64,000 bases of DNA from NCBI RefSeq assembly GCF_026391055.1, contig NZ_JAPLET010000022.1:310001-374000 (forward strand). Direction: 5' to 3'. The stretch is from Spirosoma sp. (GTDB lineage Bacteria > Bacteroidota > Bacteroidia > Cytophagales > Spirosomataceae). This document shows positions 22,994 through 31,168 of this stretch, in pieces (the first letter of the stretch is position 1; the number at the start of each line of letters is the position of its first letter). The position numbers and the translations under genes were made by a program. Under the pieces are notes generated by a model. That model saw nothing but the letters and a program-made list of their open reading frames with translations. It had not been told where the DNA came from and ran no database searches.

Positions 22994-25927
22994 TCAAAAT
23001 CCAATATCAATAACCAACGGCTGTACGATAAATTCGCTGGTGGTCAGGTTGTAAATGGTGCGGAATCCCGCTTCTAGAGGGGTGCGAAGGCGCAGGGCGT
23101 TAAACACAAACGACAGGTCGAAGCCGGTTGTTTGATAGGCGCGCTGGTTGGTTTCATAGCCCCGCAGACGATTGTATACGTCGCGTACTTCGAGGACAGA
23201 TCGTCCATCGGACCGGTCATAAAAAACTCCTCCTTTTATCCGCTGAATGTACAGCCAGCGACCAAGCGACCAGTGGGTGTCAGCTATGGGTAGCCGGTAT
23301 TCGGCACTGGTGGCGGTAATCTGATCGTCGCTGATGTATAATTGCCCCCGTGGGAAAAACACGATGGGGCTAAACCGGTAACTTCCCCGAGCCTGCTCCT
23401 GATAACCCGCCCGTAGACGGATGGAATGATGCCTGGCTAAACCGGGGAAAAACAGGTTTACCTGAACACCCCACTGTTCGCCGGTGAGTTTCCCCCCAAA
23501 AGGTGTTGTGCGGTAGTTGGCCGAAAGCGTTTGCCCCCAGCGTGGTGCTACATCGCGTTTGCTTTGCCGCAGCAAACGCGAATAGCTAAACCCATAGGTC
23601 AACGCGTTGAGCGAACCGGCTGAGCCAACCTCCGTAACAAAGCGAAAAGGCAACTCATACCCTGTAACCTGCAAATAATTATAATAGGCCGACAGATTGA
23701 GGGCCTGGCTGTATTTTGAGTTGGTCAGTTGTAGGGGTAACCGAAAACCAGCGGTCAACTGGTTGTATTGCCAGCTATCGGTACGTAAACTATCAAGAGG
23801 TAACACCCTGTCGACGTAAAGCGACGTGCTGCGCGTACCACGCTGAAAACTCAGATCAATAATGGGATAGAGGCCCTGATAACTCAAAAGTGCATATGCG
23901 TTCCCGGTACGTTCGGCCTGATTATACACATAACCTACGCCAATCTGAGTCGTACTCAGCAAATCCTGCGAATTGATGCCAACCGTCAGGGACTGGCCTG
24001 AACTGCCAATGGTTGGCCCCCAATTGTATACGTTGATCAGGTTAGCCAGTCGCCGAAATCGGGAAGCAGTATAGGTTGTGACGATTGGTACTGAATCGGC
24101 CAGAGCCTGACGGCCTGCTGCCGCTCCCGGTTCGAGGTTGACCAGTGGACCAAAATAACGGATGAGCTGTTCCTGACCCGGCTCCGAAACCGGTTTCCAG
24201 TCAGCCGGGGTTACGGGCATGTCAGCAATTCGGTACCCGTTAGCCGTGAAATCCTCGAACGCTAGCCGGGTCCCCGACGGAGAGAGTGTGGCGTGATAGG
24301 CTGCCAGCGGCCGTGAGGTCACCTGAAACACCTGTTTCGACCGGGTATCCAAGGCATAAATATTGTCGATACCGGAGCGGGGTGAGTTATACAGCACATA
24401 GTCTTTCCAGGGCTGTGGGTTGCTAAGGTTTTCACTGACTTCAGGTAGCAAGTCTGTAACCGAGCCGGATTCTGTATCAATTGCCCGAATCGTCTTCTTG
24501 CCGTTTTTCAGGGAAACGACGACCAGGGTCCGGTTGTCGTCTTTCCAGCGCGGATGCTGGTAAAAGGCACCGGTGGGGTTGGGGATTTTTTGCTGAACCG
24601 CCCCCGTTTGGGTGTCCAGCACCAGCAACTGCGTCTTGAACTGATCTGTATTATCAACAGCTACCAGTTTGGCATTGTTGGGCGACAGGGCCACCGCTGT
24701 ATACCGGGCGCGGTGCGTCAGTCGAGTCAGTTTGCCCGTTTGCAGGTCCAGCAGTCTAATATTTGAATAAATCCGCTGACCCCATCGTGGGTCGTACCCG
24801 TATTCAATCCAGCAGGCTTTGGTTGCTGTAGCCGATAAGAGGTTCGGATCGTTTGGGAATCCCTGCACAAAAACCGTTTTCTCGCGTTGGTGCTTATCCA
24901 GGATAACCAGCCTTGGCGTGTCTCCCAAACCATTTTTAAGGCACAGCACCGTAGAGTCGGTCAGGAATTGCGGGTGCTGGTAGTTAGTGAAGACCGGCCT
25001 GCGCGATTGCTCTTTTTCAGGATTTATCGGGAAACCGGCCGATGGGGTCAGCGTTAACCCTTGCTGCTGCTTCTGCCATACGTCGGTAATATCATCCATC
25101 GTTTTCCGGTAGAGATCCTCCGTTTTCAACCCGGTTTCGTCTTTGATACTGGCCGAAAAGGCGAAAGGCCATGGAAACCGGCGGTAGTTTCGGTTCAGCA
25201 CCCGGCTCCAGACATCGGGACCATAAGTTCGTTTAAGGTAGGTCGTCATAAAATACCCCAGCACATAATGATTCGGTACATTGTCGCGGTAAGAGCCACC
25301 AACAGATTTCGGATAGTCGAACCGTTTACCTGCCAGTAGGTTCGCGCGCATGCCCAAATCAAAGTTCGGAATTCGGCCCCGTCCACTGGTACTTAGCAAG
25401 GTTTCATTACTGACGGCGTCGCCCTCGGCAAACCAGTCGGGTACGGTTAGCAATGGCAGAAATAGGCCCGAATTACCAAGGAAAGTATACAGGAACCGTC
25501 CGTAGCCCTGTAACGCTTTGTCATTTTGTACGACGTGGCGGTACTCATGAACCGACAGTAAATCGAACCAGTTCAGCGTACCCGCCAGACCGGGGTCCTG
25601 GGGCGGTACAGCGAAAAACTCCGACCGCCGGGGAAACAGACTTACGAAACCATTGCTGTTTGTTGTCTGATTCTGAAGCAGAACAGAAATCGGGCGGGGG
25701 CGTTTTCCGAGCGAGGCACTGGCCGGTTCGTATAGGCTTTCGAGTCGTTGAGCCGTGCGCTGGGCTGTCGAGTCGAATCCTTCCGGATACAGCACCCGGA
25801 AGTGGGGCGTTTTGAGTCGATACCAGTGCAAGCTTGTGGGGTTCTGGTCTAGAACGGGCAGGGTTTGGGCCAGCGTCTTAACAGTGGCCAGCAGAAGAAT
25901 AGCGGTACAGAAAGGTAGTCGAATCAT
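22994..25927 (-). CDS. Gluzincin-like / TolB-like propeller / outer-membrane barrel fusion
   Basis: A 977-residue envelope protein. The ATG at 25927 gives a good signal peptide (residues 1-20); an in-frame GTG 16 codons upstream would put the start inside a terminator hairpin. Residues about 30-290 form a peptidase-MA-like domain with HEYRH (127-131) and a downstream Glu168 in PDWFAEGD, the gluzincin HExxH plus Glu layout. Residues about 300-600 look like TolB/WD40-like propeller blades (VALSPNNAKLVAVD). The last third (about 640-977) has the aromatic-ended strands of a barrel and ends in IDIGF, a typical BamA-like final strand. It would be an outer-membrane protein with a periplasmic or surface metallopeptidase. 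Substrate unknown. Confidence 0.75.
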   Translation of the reverse strand: MIRLPFCTAILLLATVKTLAQTLPVLDQNPTSLHWYRLKTPHFRVLYPEGFDSTAQRTAQRLESLYEPASASLGKRPRPISVLLQNQTTNSNGFVSLFPRRSEFFAVPPQDPGLAGTLNWFDLLSVHEYRHVVQNDKALQGYGRFLYTFLGNSGLFLPLLTVPDWFAEGDAVSNETLLSTSGRGRIPNFDLGMRANLLAGKRFDYPKSVGGSYRDNVPNHYVLGYFMTTYLKRTYGPDVWSRVLNRNYRRFPWPFAFSASIKDETGLKTEDLYRKTMDDITDVWQKQQQGLTLTPSAGFPINPEKEQSRRPVFTNYQHPQFLTDSTVLCLKNGLGDTPRLVILDKHQREKTVFVQGFPNDPNLLSATATKACWIEYGYDPRWGQRIYSNIRLLDLQTGKLTRLTHRARYTAVALSPNNAKLVAVDNTDQFKTQLLVLDTQTGAVQQKIPNPTGAFYQHPRWKDDNRTLVVVSLKNGKKTIRAIDTESGSVTDLLPEVSENLSNPQPWKDYVLYNSPRSGIDNIYALDTRSKQVFQVTSRPLAAYHATLSPSGTRLAFEDFTANGYRIADMPVTPADWKPVSEPGQEQLIRYFGPLVNLEPGAAAGRQALADSVPIVTTYTASRFRRLANLINVYNWGPTIGSSGQSLTVGINSQDLLSTTQIGVGYVYNQAERTGNAYALLSYQGLYPIIDLSFQRGTRSTSLYVDRVLPLDSLRTDSWQYNQLTAGFRLPLQLTNSKYSQALNLSAYYNYLQVTGYELPFRFVTEVGSAGSLNALTYGFSYSRLLRQSKRDVAPRWGQTLSANYRTTPFGGKLTGEQWGVQVNLFFPGLARHHSIRLRAGYQEQARGSYRFSPIVFFPRGQLYISDDQITATSAEYRLPIADTHWSLGRWLYIQRIKGGVFYDRSDGRSVLEVRDVYNRLRGYETNQRAYQTTGFDLSFVFNALRLRTPLEAGFRTIYNLTTSEFIVQPLVIDIGF

Positions 25928-25953
25928 GCGGTAACAAGATACGGTTTTTTGCA

Positions 25954-25985
25954 AAAACGCCCTGTATGATATCACAGGGCGTTTT
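25954..25985 (-). terminator. Intrinsic terminator after the aldehyde dehydrogenase gene
   Basis: A 12-bp perfect stem (25954-25965 with 25974-25985) and an 8-base loop, with T-runs on the minus strand. It lies 80 bases past the stop of the aldehyde dehydrogenase and just upstream of the next gene, supporting the ATG at 25927 rather than the GTG at 25975. Confidence 0.75.
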
Positions 25986-26065
25986 CATAGCGCGGGTGGG
26001 AAGCTGCGTATTGAGACGTGCGCAAATGAAATCAGGTTCGTTTCGGGGCAATTCTGTTTATCCCC

Positions 26066-27496
26066 TTATATATACCTGACAATGAAGTTGATCATCTTTT
26101 TTACCTTATCCGTATAAGGGGGATAAATGAATTTCATGGTGCCGAACTCCCGCTGCATGACACCGCGTTGATTGGAAAACTCCTGAAAGCTGAAGAAACC
26201 GTTCGATTTGCCCAGCCCACTGTTGTTGACCCCGCCAAAAGGAAGTTCGACATTGCCAAATTGAAGTAGCGTATCATTCACAACGGTATCTCCGGCCGAA
26301 CTTCGGTCGAGAATATATTGAACGCGTTTCCGATTGCGGCTGTGAATGTACAGTGCCAGCGGTTTATCCCGATTGTTAACAACAGCCAGCGCATCGTCGA
26401 TGTTGACGTACGTTAGCACTGGCAGGATCGGGCCGAAAATTTCCTCTTGCATCAAATGCATATTGTCAGAAATGCCTTCGAGCAGGGTCGGTTCAATAAA
26501 ATTAGTGTCCGGGTTTACACTACCCCCGTGAGTAATGGTTGCCCCTTTGTCCAGCGCGTCAGATAGTAACCCCTGAATACGGTCGAAATGATGCTTGTTC
26601 ACGATTCGGGCGTAACTGCTGGAGGATTCGACGGGTTGTCCATCGGGACTGTACATGGCCGTTAATGACTCTTTAAGCGCCCGTATGAAGGGTTCTTTGA
26701 CGGATTGCTGAACCAGCAGGTAATCAGGTGCAATACAGGTTTGGCCGTTATTGATACACTTGCCCCAGGCCAGTTGGCCAGCTGCCTGCTTCAGATCGGC
26801 CGTTTCGTCGATGATGGCGGGTGACTTCCCGCCAAGCTCCAGTGTAACGGAGGCCAGGTTTTTGGCGGCTGCGGCCATCACAACGCGTCCAACGGCAGGG
26901 CTTCCGGTGAAAAAGATATGATTGAACGGTAATTCCAGCAACGCTTTCGATACACCGGCATCTCCTTCAAAAACAGTAACCTCCTCGGCAGGAAACAGGT
27001 CGCTAATCATTATTTTGATCAGTCGGGCCGTGTGGGGTGTCATTTCGGATGGCTTGAGTATGGCGACATTACCGGCGGCAATGGCCGACACCAGCGGCCG
27101 AATGCAGAGAACAAATGGGTAGTTCCAGGGGGCGATGATGAGTACGCTTCCTTTCGGCTCATGAATTAGCTGGCTCCGGGTACCGATCAGGGCTGTGGGC
27201 GTGGGCAATGACTGGGGTTTCATCCAGCTTTTCAGGTGCCGGATCGTGTGCTTGATTTCGGCATGAAGAGCCATCAGTTCACCCAGCGAAACCTCGGCCG
27301 ACGGCTTGCGAAAGTCATTGAACATCGCCTGCTGAATCTCCGCTTCATGGGCGTTGACCCACTGTTGAATTCGCCGGATACGCTCAATCCGCTGATCGGC
27401 GGTGGTAAGGGCTATCTGACGGGCGTGCCGACGCTGGGCATCAAAGGCCGACTGTATGTCGTTTTGTAGACCGGTAGCAGTGGGGTGGGTAGTCAT
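26066..27496 (-). CDS. Aldehyde dehydrogenase family protein
   Basis: A 476-residue NAD(P)-dependent dehydrogenase of the class-3-like ALDH group. Key parts are IAPWNYPF (substrate channel), LELGGKSP (catalytic Glu) and NGQTCIAPDY (catalytic Cys). EIFGPILPVL is a family signature. The hydrophobic C-terminal end (IYPPYTDKVKKMINFIVRYI) fits membrane-associated fatty-aldehyde members. An ATG at 27496 is preferred; the longer frame would need a TTG at 27526. It is a single gene with its own terminator. Confidence 0.9.
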   Translation of the reverse strand: MTTHPTATGLQNDIQSAFDAQRRHARQIALTTADQRIERIRRIQQWVNAHEAEIQQAMFNDFRKPSAEVSLGELMALHAEIKHTIRHLKSWMKPQSLPTPTALIGTRSQLIHEPKGSVLIIAPWNYPFVLCIRPLVSAIAAGNVAILKPSEMTPHTARLIKIMISDLFPAEEVTVFEGDAGVSKALLELPFNHIFFTGSPAVGRVVMAAAAKNLASVTLELGGKSPAIIDETADLKQAAGQLAWGKCINNGQTCIAPDYLLVQQSVKEPFIRALKESLTAMYSPDGQPVESSSSYARIVNKHHFDRIQGLLSDALDKGATITHGGSVNPDTNFIEPTLLEGISDNMHLMQEEIFGPILPVLTYVNIDDALAVVNNRDKPLALYIHSRNRKRVQYILDRSSAGDTVVNDTLLQFGNVELPFGGVNNSGLGKSNGFFSFQEFSNQRGVMQREFGTMKFIYPPYTDKVKKMINFIVRYI

Positions 27497-27629
27497 GAGA
27501 ATTTGTTTCTTCTGAAAACGAGTCAACTGGATGTGTTAAAAGTACAAAAAAACTGCCTGACCGGGCTATATTGGCATTTAAAACACTAATCGTTTATCTT
27601 AGCTGAAACTTTAGTAACCCCTGAACCGG

Positions 27630-28838
27630 ATGACGCTCGTCAGTGACAACATCCGCTACCTGCGTAAACTGAATGGTTTGACACAGGAGCAATTTTCCCG
27701 AAAAATTAACATAAAGCGTTCGTTATTAGGCGCCTACGAAGAGGGGCGTGCTAACCCGAACGGGCAAAATATACAGGCGATTGCTAAAGCATTCAATACG
27801 ACTGTTGAACTGCTGACCCGCCAGGACCTGCGGAAACTTCGCGAAACACCCAGCTTAAGCATCCCCTTAGGTCAGCCCGGCAAAGTAGCAGAGACCCGTT
27901 CAACGGCTATCCGGACCGATGGCCGACTGGATGCCGACGAAGATGACCCGTTTCAGCATCCCGATTTTCCGGATATTTTTGCCCAGCCAACCCCGCCCGC
28001 ACCGGAGCCACAGCCACTGTCGTCGGTGCTGAATAAATACTACCGGGCTCAGGACGAAGGCCGCCCGGCACCCGCTCCGCCAGTTATTACGCCACCGGTA
28101 CGGCCAACACAGGGAGCGCCCGAGCGGCAGCAGCCCATGGCTTTTAATCCCGAGTCGCCGGTTAGTAACTCACCTGAACGAGGCCGATCGGCACTCGATG
28201 AGTTGTTTAGTTCCCAGCCGGAGCCCCGTTCGGCACCGGCAGCCCCGCAGCCTCCGGTCCATGCGTCTCCGGATGTGCTGACGTTCAATAACATCTACGA
28301 AGGCCCCGCTTCTTCAACACGATCGACCGTATCGGCGCAGGCTATGGCCCCGACTATTCCCGTGGTCATGCATCGTCAGTTTTCGGATTACTGCCAGCGC
28401 TATCAGCAGGCCGATTTTCTGCACCGGCTCCCGGCCATGCATTTGCCGACCTTACCCGACGGTCATTACCGCGCGTTTGAAGCGGGTGACGATTTTGTCT
28501 TCCCCAAGGCCTTACTGGTTGGTAAGTTCATTCGTAACTGGTTCGACATTGCCGATGGCAAGTTGTACGTGCTGCTCATTCAGGCTCATAGGTCAGATAC
28601 TACGGGCGGATCGGGTATTTTTTGCCGCCGGGTGTACAATCAGGTGAAAGTGAAAGGAACGCTCCTGCTCACCGCCGATCGTGCCGACGTGCCCAATCGG
28701 GAGGTTGTGCTAAAGGATGTGCTGGAAGTTTGGGAGGTGACCGCCTTTGTCAGTCAGCAGCTGCCGCCACCAGCACCAAATACCGACCGGTTGAAACAAC
28801 TGGTTGATGAGCTTCGGTTTGAAGTGGAACGACTGTAG
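27630..28838 (+). CDS. XRE regulator with degenerate S24-like C-terminal domain
   Basis: A 402-residue regulator. Residues about 7-60 form a helix-turn-helix of the XRE type (LTQEQFSRKINIKRSLLGAY). A long Pro/Ala/Gln-rich linker follows (about 90-245). The C-terminal part (about 250-375) has the layout of an S24/LexA-like domain: YRAFEAGDDFVFP, GKFIRNW, DGKLYVLLI, CRRVYNQVKVKGTLLL. Where active S24 proteases have GDSM and a KR pair, this protein has GDDF and RR, so it probably lacks the serine-lysine dyad. It may sense a ligand or act by dimerisation. It diverges from the aldehyde dehydrogenase gene. Confidence 0.8.
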   Translation: MTLVSDNIRYLRKLNGLTQEQFSRKINIKRSLLGAYEEGRANPNGQNIQAIAKAFNTTVELLTRQDLRKLRETPSLSIPLGQPGKVAETRSTAIRTDGRLDADEDDPFQHPDFPDIFAQPTPPAPEPQPLSSVLNKYYRAQDEGRPAPAPPVITPPVRPTQGAPERQQPMAFNPESPVSNSPERGRSALDELFSSQPEPRSAPAAPQPPVHASPDVLTFNNIYEGPASSTRSTVSAQAMAPTIPVVMHRQFSDYCQRYQQADFLHRLPAMHLPTLPDGHYRAFEAGDDFVFPKALLVGKFIRNWFDIADGKLYVLLIQAHRSDTTGGSGIFCRRVYNQVKVKGTLLLTADRADVPNREVVLKDVLEVWEVTAFVSQQLPPPAPNTDRLKQLVDELRFEVERL

Positions 28839-28840
28839 CC

Positions 28841-29070
28841 TTATCAATTGTATGAATCTCCGGACCGTTCCCTCATCGTTCAGCTATAATAAAACTATAC
28901 GTTCAGTAACAGGTTAAGGGAGGGTAACTCAATTGATAAATCAGTGTACCTGTCAGAATTTATCTCTGAATTCTGAGCTTTGGCCGCTCATTGAGCTATT
29001 GATGATTCGTTCCTTCCTCTTGTTAATTTGGGCTTTGGGACCGGAATTTTCCGGAGACCAAAGCCCTTTT
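28841..29070 (+). other. Structured intergenic region, possible small RNA
   Basis: No open frame fits here. TTATCAATTG (28841-28850) and CAATTGATAA (28930-28939) are exact reverse complements, and an inner stem (28867-28874 with 28920-28928) can form with one bulge. A hairpin terminator follows at 29030-29070. This is 190 bases from the XRE stop, so the terminator may end a separate transcript. It could equally be a long 3' tail of the XRE gene. Confidence 0.3.
29030..29070 (+). terminator. Intrinsic terminator before truA
   Basis: GGGCTTTGG (29030-29038) pairs with CCAAAGCCC (29058-29066), with an inner ccgga/tccgg stem, and is followed by TTTT. Confidence 0.75.
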
Positions 29071-29094
29071 CGTAACTAACGTACTGATAAGCCG

Positions 29095-29102
29095 TATTTT
29101 TG
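29095..29102 (+). promoter_or_regulatory. -7 box just before truA
   Basis: TATTTTTG fits TAnnTTTG. It ends 8 bases before the truA ATG, so transcription would begin almost at the start codon, giving a leaderless or nearly leaderless mRNA. No TTG box is seen at the ideal distance. Confidence 0.4.
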
Positions 29103-29109
29103 CCCACCT

Positions 29110-29859
29110 ATGCGTTACTTTCTTCACCTGGCATATAAGGGCACCAAGTACCACGGCTGGCAGCGGCAACCCAACGGGTTGAGCGTTCAGGAAGTTCTCG
29201 AAACGGCTTTGTCAACGGTATTGCGCCAGCCTATCGCAATCGTTGGAAGTGGCCGGACTGATGCCGGTGTTCATGCCGGGCAACAATTTGCTCATTTTGA
29301 CACCGATACCGCTCTGCCAACACAGCTGCTTCGGTCGCTCAATAGCATGATTCCGCCCGATATTGCCGTGCATGAGTGCTTCCCGGTCCGCCCCGACGAT
29401 CATGCCCGCTTTACGGCCCAATCCCGCTATTATCAGTATCAGATCAGTCGCCGGAAAGACCCTTTTCGGGACGGACTCGTATATGTGTTCACGCTGCCCC
29501 TGAACGTCGAACGGATGAACGAAGCGGCCAGCCGACTGCTGAATCATATCGACTTCGAGAGTTTTAGTAAAGTCAAAACCGACGTGAAAACCTTTAACTG
29601 TCAGATTGAATGGGCGTACTGGGCGCATCAACCCAACGGCGATTTAGTCTTTCACATCAAAGCCAACCGGTTTCTGCATGGCATGGTTCGGGCCATTGTA
29701 GGAACGCTGCTGGCGGTAGGGCAGGAGCGACTTAGTATAACTGATTTTGAGCAGATTATTCTGGACCGAGACCGAAAACGAGCGGGTCGGGCAGCTCCCG
29801 CCGAGGGGTTATCGCTGGTTGAAGTCGGGTATCCGGCCGAGGTGATGAGCCGAAGGTAA
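29110..29859 (+). CDS. truA: tRNA pseudouridine synthase A
   Basis: A 249-residue enzyme that makes pseudouridine at positions 38-40 of the tRNA anticodon stem. YKGTKYHGWQRQ at the N-terminus and GSGRTDAGVHA (catalytic Asp51) are diagnostic, and FLHGMVRAIVGTLL is the second conserved segment. The length is normal. It is first of a group of same-strand genes (nucleotidyltransferase, DinB protein, GH65). A possible -7 box lies 8 bases upstream, and a terminator precedes it. Confidence 0.96.
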   Translation: MRYFLHLAYKGTKYHGWQRQPNGLSVQEVLETALSTVLRQPIAIVGSGRTDAGVHAGQQFAHFDTDTALPTQLLRSLNSMIPPDIAVHECFPVRPDDHARFTAQSRYYQYQISRRKDPFRDGLVYVFTLPLNVERMNEAASRLLNHIDFESFSKVKTDVKTFNCQIEWAYWAHQPNGDLVFHIKANRFLHGMVRAIVGTLLAVGQERLSITDFEQIILDRDRKRAGRAAPAEGLSLVEVGYPAEVMSRR

Positions 29860-29960
29860 AATACCTGACCTGGTTTGGGAGGAGTGAAACGTAAATCCGG
29901 ACTGGCCCGAGCATCCGGTACGGTAAAAAAGTGGTATATTTAATTAAAAAAGAATTTCTC

Positions 29961-30563
29961 TTGAAAATTGGCATCATCATATTGGCCGCTGGCGATTCGT
30001 CCCGAATGGGGGGCGATCCCAAGCAGTTGATTACGTATAAAGGGCAGTCGCTGATGCGACGGGTAACGGAAAACGCCCTGGCCCTGCAACGGGGTCCGGT
30101 TATTGTTGTACTCGGTGCCAATCGGCCTCAGATTGTCCCCGAACTGGACGGGCTGCCCGTCACGATCGTTGATAACCCAAGCTGGCCGACCGGTCAGGCA
30201 TCGTCTTTGAAAACGGGACTTGCCGCCTTTTATCTGACCCATAAAGACATCGACGCGGTGCTGATTCTGCATACCGACCAGCCATTGGTTTCGTTGGGCT
30301 TGCTCCTGCACATGTTTGAGGTCTACCAGGATGAAGATAAAGGTATTGTGGCTTGTCGGTACGGAACCCAACTAAGTGTTCCCGCTATTTTTCACCGTAA
30401 CTATATCGACGAACTATTACAGCTGAAAGACGATAAAGGCGTAAAATGGGTGATTGGCCGCCACCGCAGCGATTGTGTAGAAGTACCTTTCGAAGCGGGT
30501 GCGATTGATCTCGACTCGAAGCGCGACCTTGATTTATTTCAGCAGGTAGTAACGCAGACCTAA
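29961..30563 (+). CDS. MobA/MocA-like nucleotidyltransferase
   Basis: A 200-residue cytoplasmic enzyme with the NTP-binding loop LAAGDSSRMGGDPKQL, as in MobA/MocA-type cytidylyl- or guanylyltransferases of molybdenum-cofactor maturation. HTDQPLVS (about residues 95-102) is the metal-binding region. The start is drawn at a TTG so the protein begins MKIGIIILAAG as in relatives; an in-frame GTG ten codons upstream is the alternative. No molybdoenzyme or cofactor gene is nearby, so the substrate remains open. It is followed after 5 bases by a DinB gene. Confidence 0.8.
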   Translation: MKIGIIILAAGDSSRMGGDPKQLITYKGQSLMRRVTENALALQRGPVIVVLGANRPQIVPELDGLPVTIVDNPSWPTGQASSLKTGLAAFYLTHKDIDAVLILHTDQPLVSLGLLLHMFEVYQDEDKGIVACRYGTQLSVPAIFHRNYIDELLQLKDDKGVKWVIGRHRSDCVEVPFEAGAIDLDSKRDLDLFQQVVTQT

Positions 30564-30568
30564 CCACC

Positions 30569-31144
30569 ATGCAAAAACTGGCTACTGCCCATGACCTTCA
30601 ACAGCGGCTTAAGACGGCCCTCGACACGGTCGAACGGGAGTTTACAACCCTCTCCGACGAGCAACTGCGTTGGAAGCCCGCCCCTGACAAATGGAGCATT
30701 GTCGAATGTTTACAGCACCTGAATCTGGCCGAACGGTTCTACATCCGCAACCTTCAGCACAAAGTCGATAAACTGGGTCTGATTCAAACCGCGCCCGTCG
30801 ACCAGACGCTTGAAAGTGATCTGGTTGGCAAAGCCCTACGCTATATTGTCGATCCGCAGAGTAAATTAAAGTTTCCGGCGCCGGGTATGATTCGGCCCCG
30901 TACCGCTGCCGAATTGCAGCCCGCAGATGTGATCGGGCAGTTTCTGGATTTGCAGACATTATTGCTTGGTATGCTCGATAAGGCCGTTTATATGGATTGG
31001 AATCGGGAAAAGCTAATGACGATTTTTGGCAACTGGTTAAAAATCAACCTCGGAGATGCGGCCAGGATGCTGGTTGCGCATACAGAGCGTCATCTAAACC
31101 AGGCTATGCGTGTAAAGGCTGAAATAAATACCTTTGCAGGATAG
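30569..31144 (+). CDS. DinB family protein
   Basis: A 191-residue four-helix DinB/YfiT-like protein. The repeated histidines that bind metal in this family are visible in ECLQHLNLAE and HTERHLNQAM, with WKPAPDKWSIVE in front. Such proteins are thought to be metal-dependent thiol S-transferases or hydrolases, mostly uncharacterised. It lies five bases after the nucleotidyltransferase and 24 before the GH65 gene on the same strand, suggesting one transcript. Confidence 0.85.
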   Translation: MQKLATAHDLQQRLKTALDTVEREFTTLSDEQLRWKPAPDKWSIVECLQHLNLAERFYIRNLQHKVDKLGLIQTAPVDQTLESDLVGKALRYIVDPQSKLKFPAPGMIRPRTAAELQPADVIGQFLDLQTLLLGMLDKAVYMDWNREKLMTIFGNWLKINLGDAARMLVAHTERHLNQAMRVKAEINTFAG

Positions 31145-31168
31145 GATACGAAGACAATCATCTACTGA

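Noticed and set aside
28841..29070. 6S RNA candidate
   Set aside because: The stems are suggestive but the characteristic central bulge and sequence are not seen, so I list only a generic structured region.
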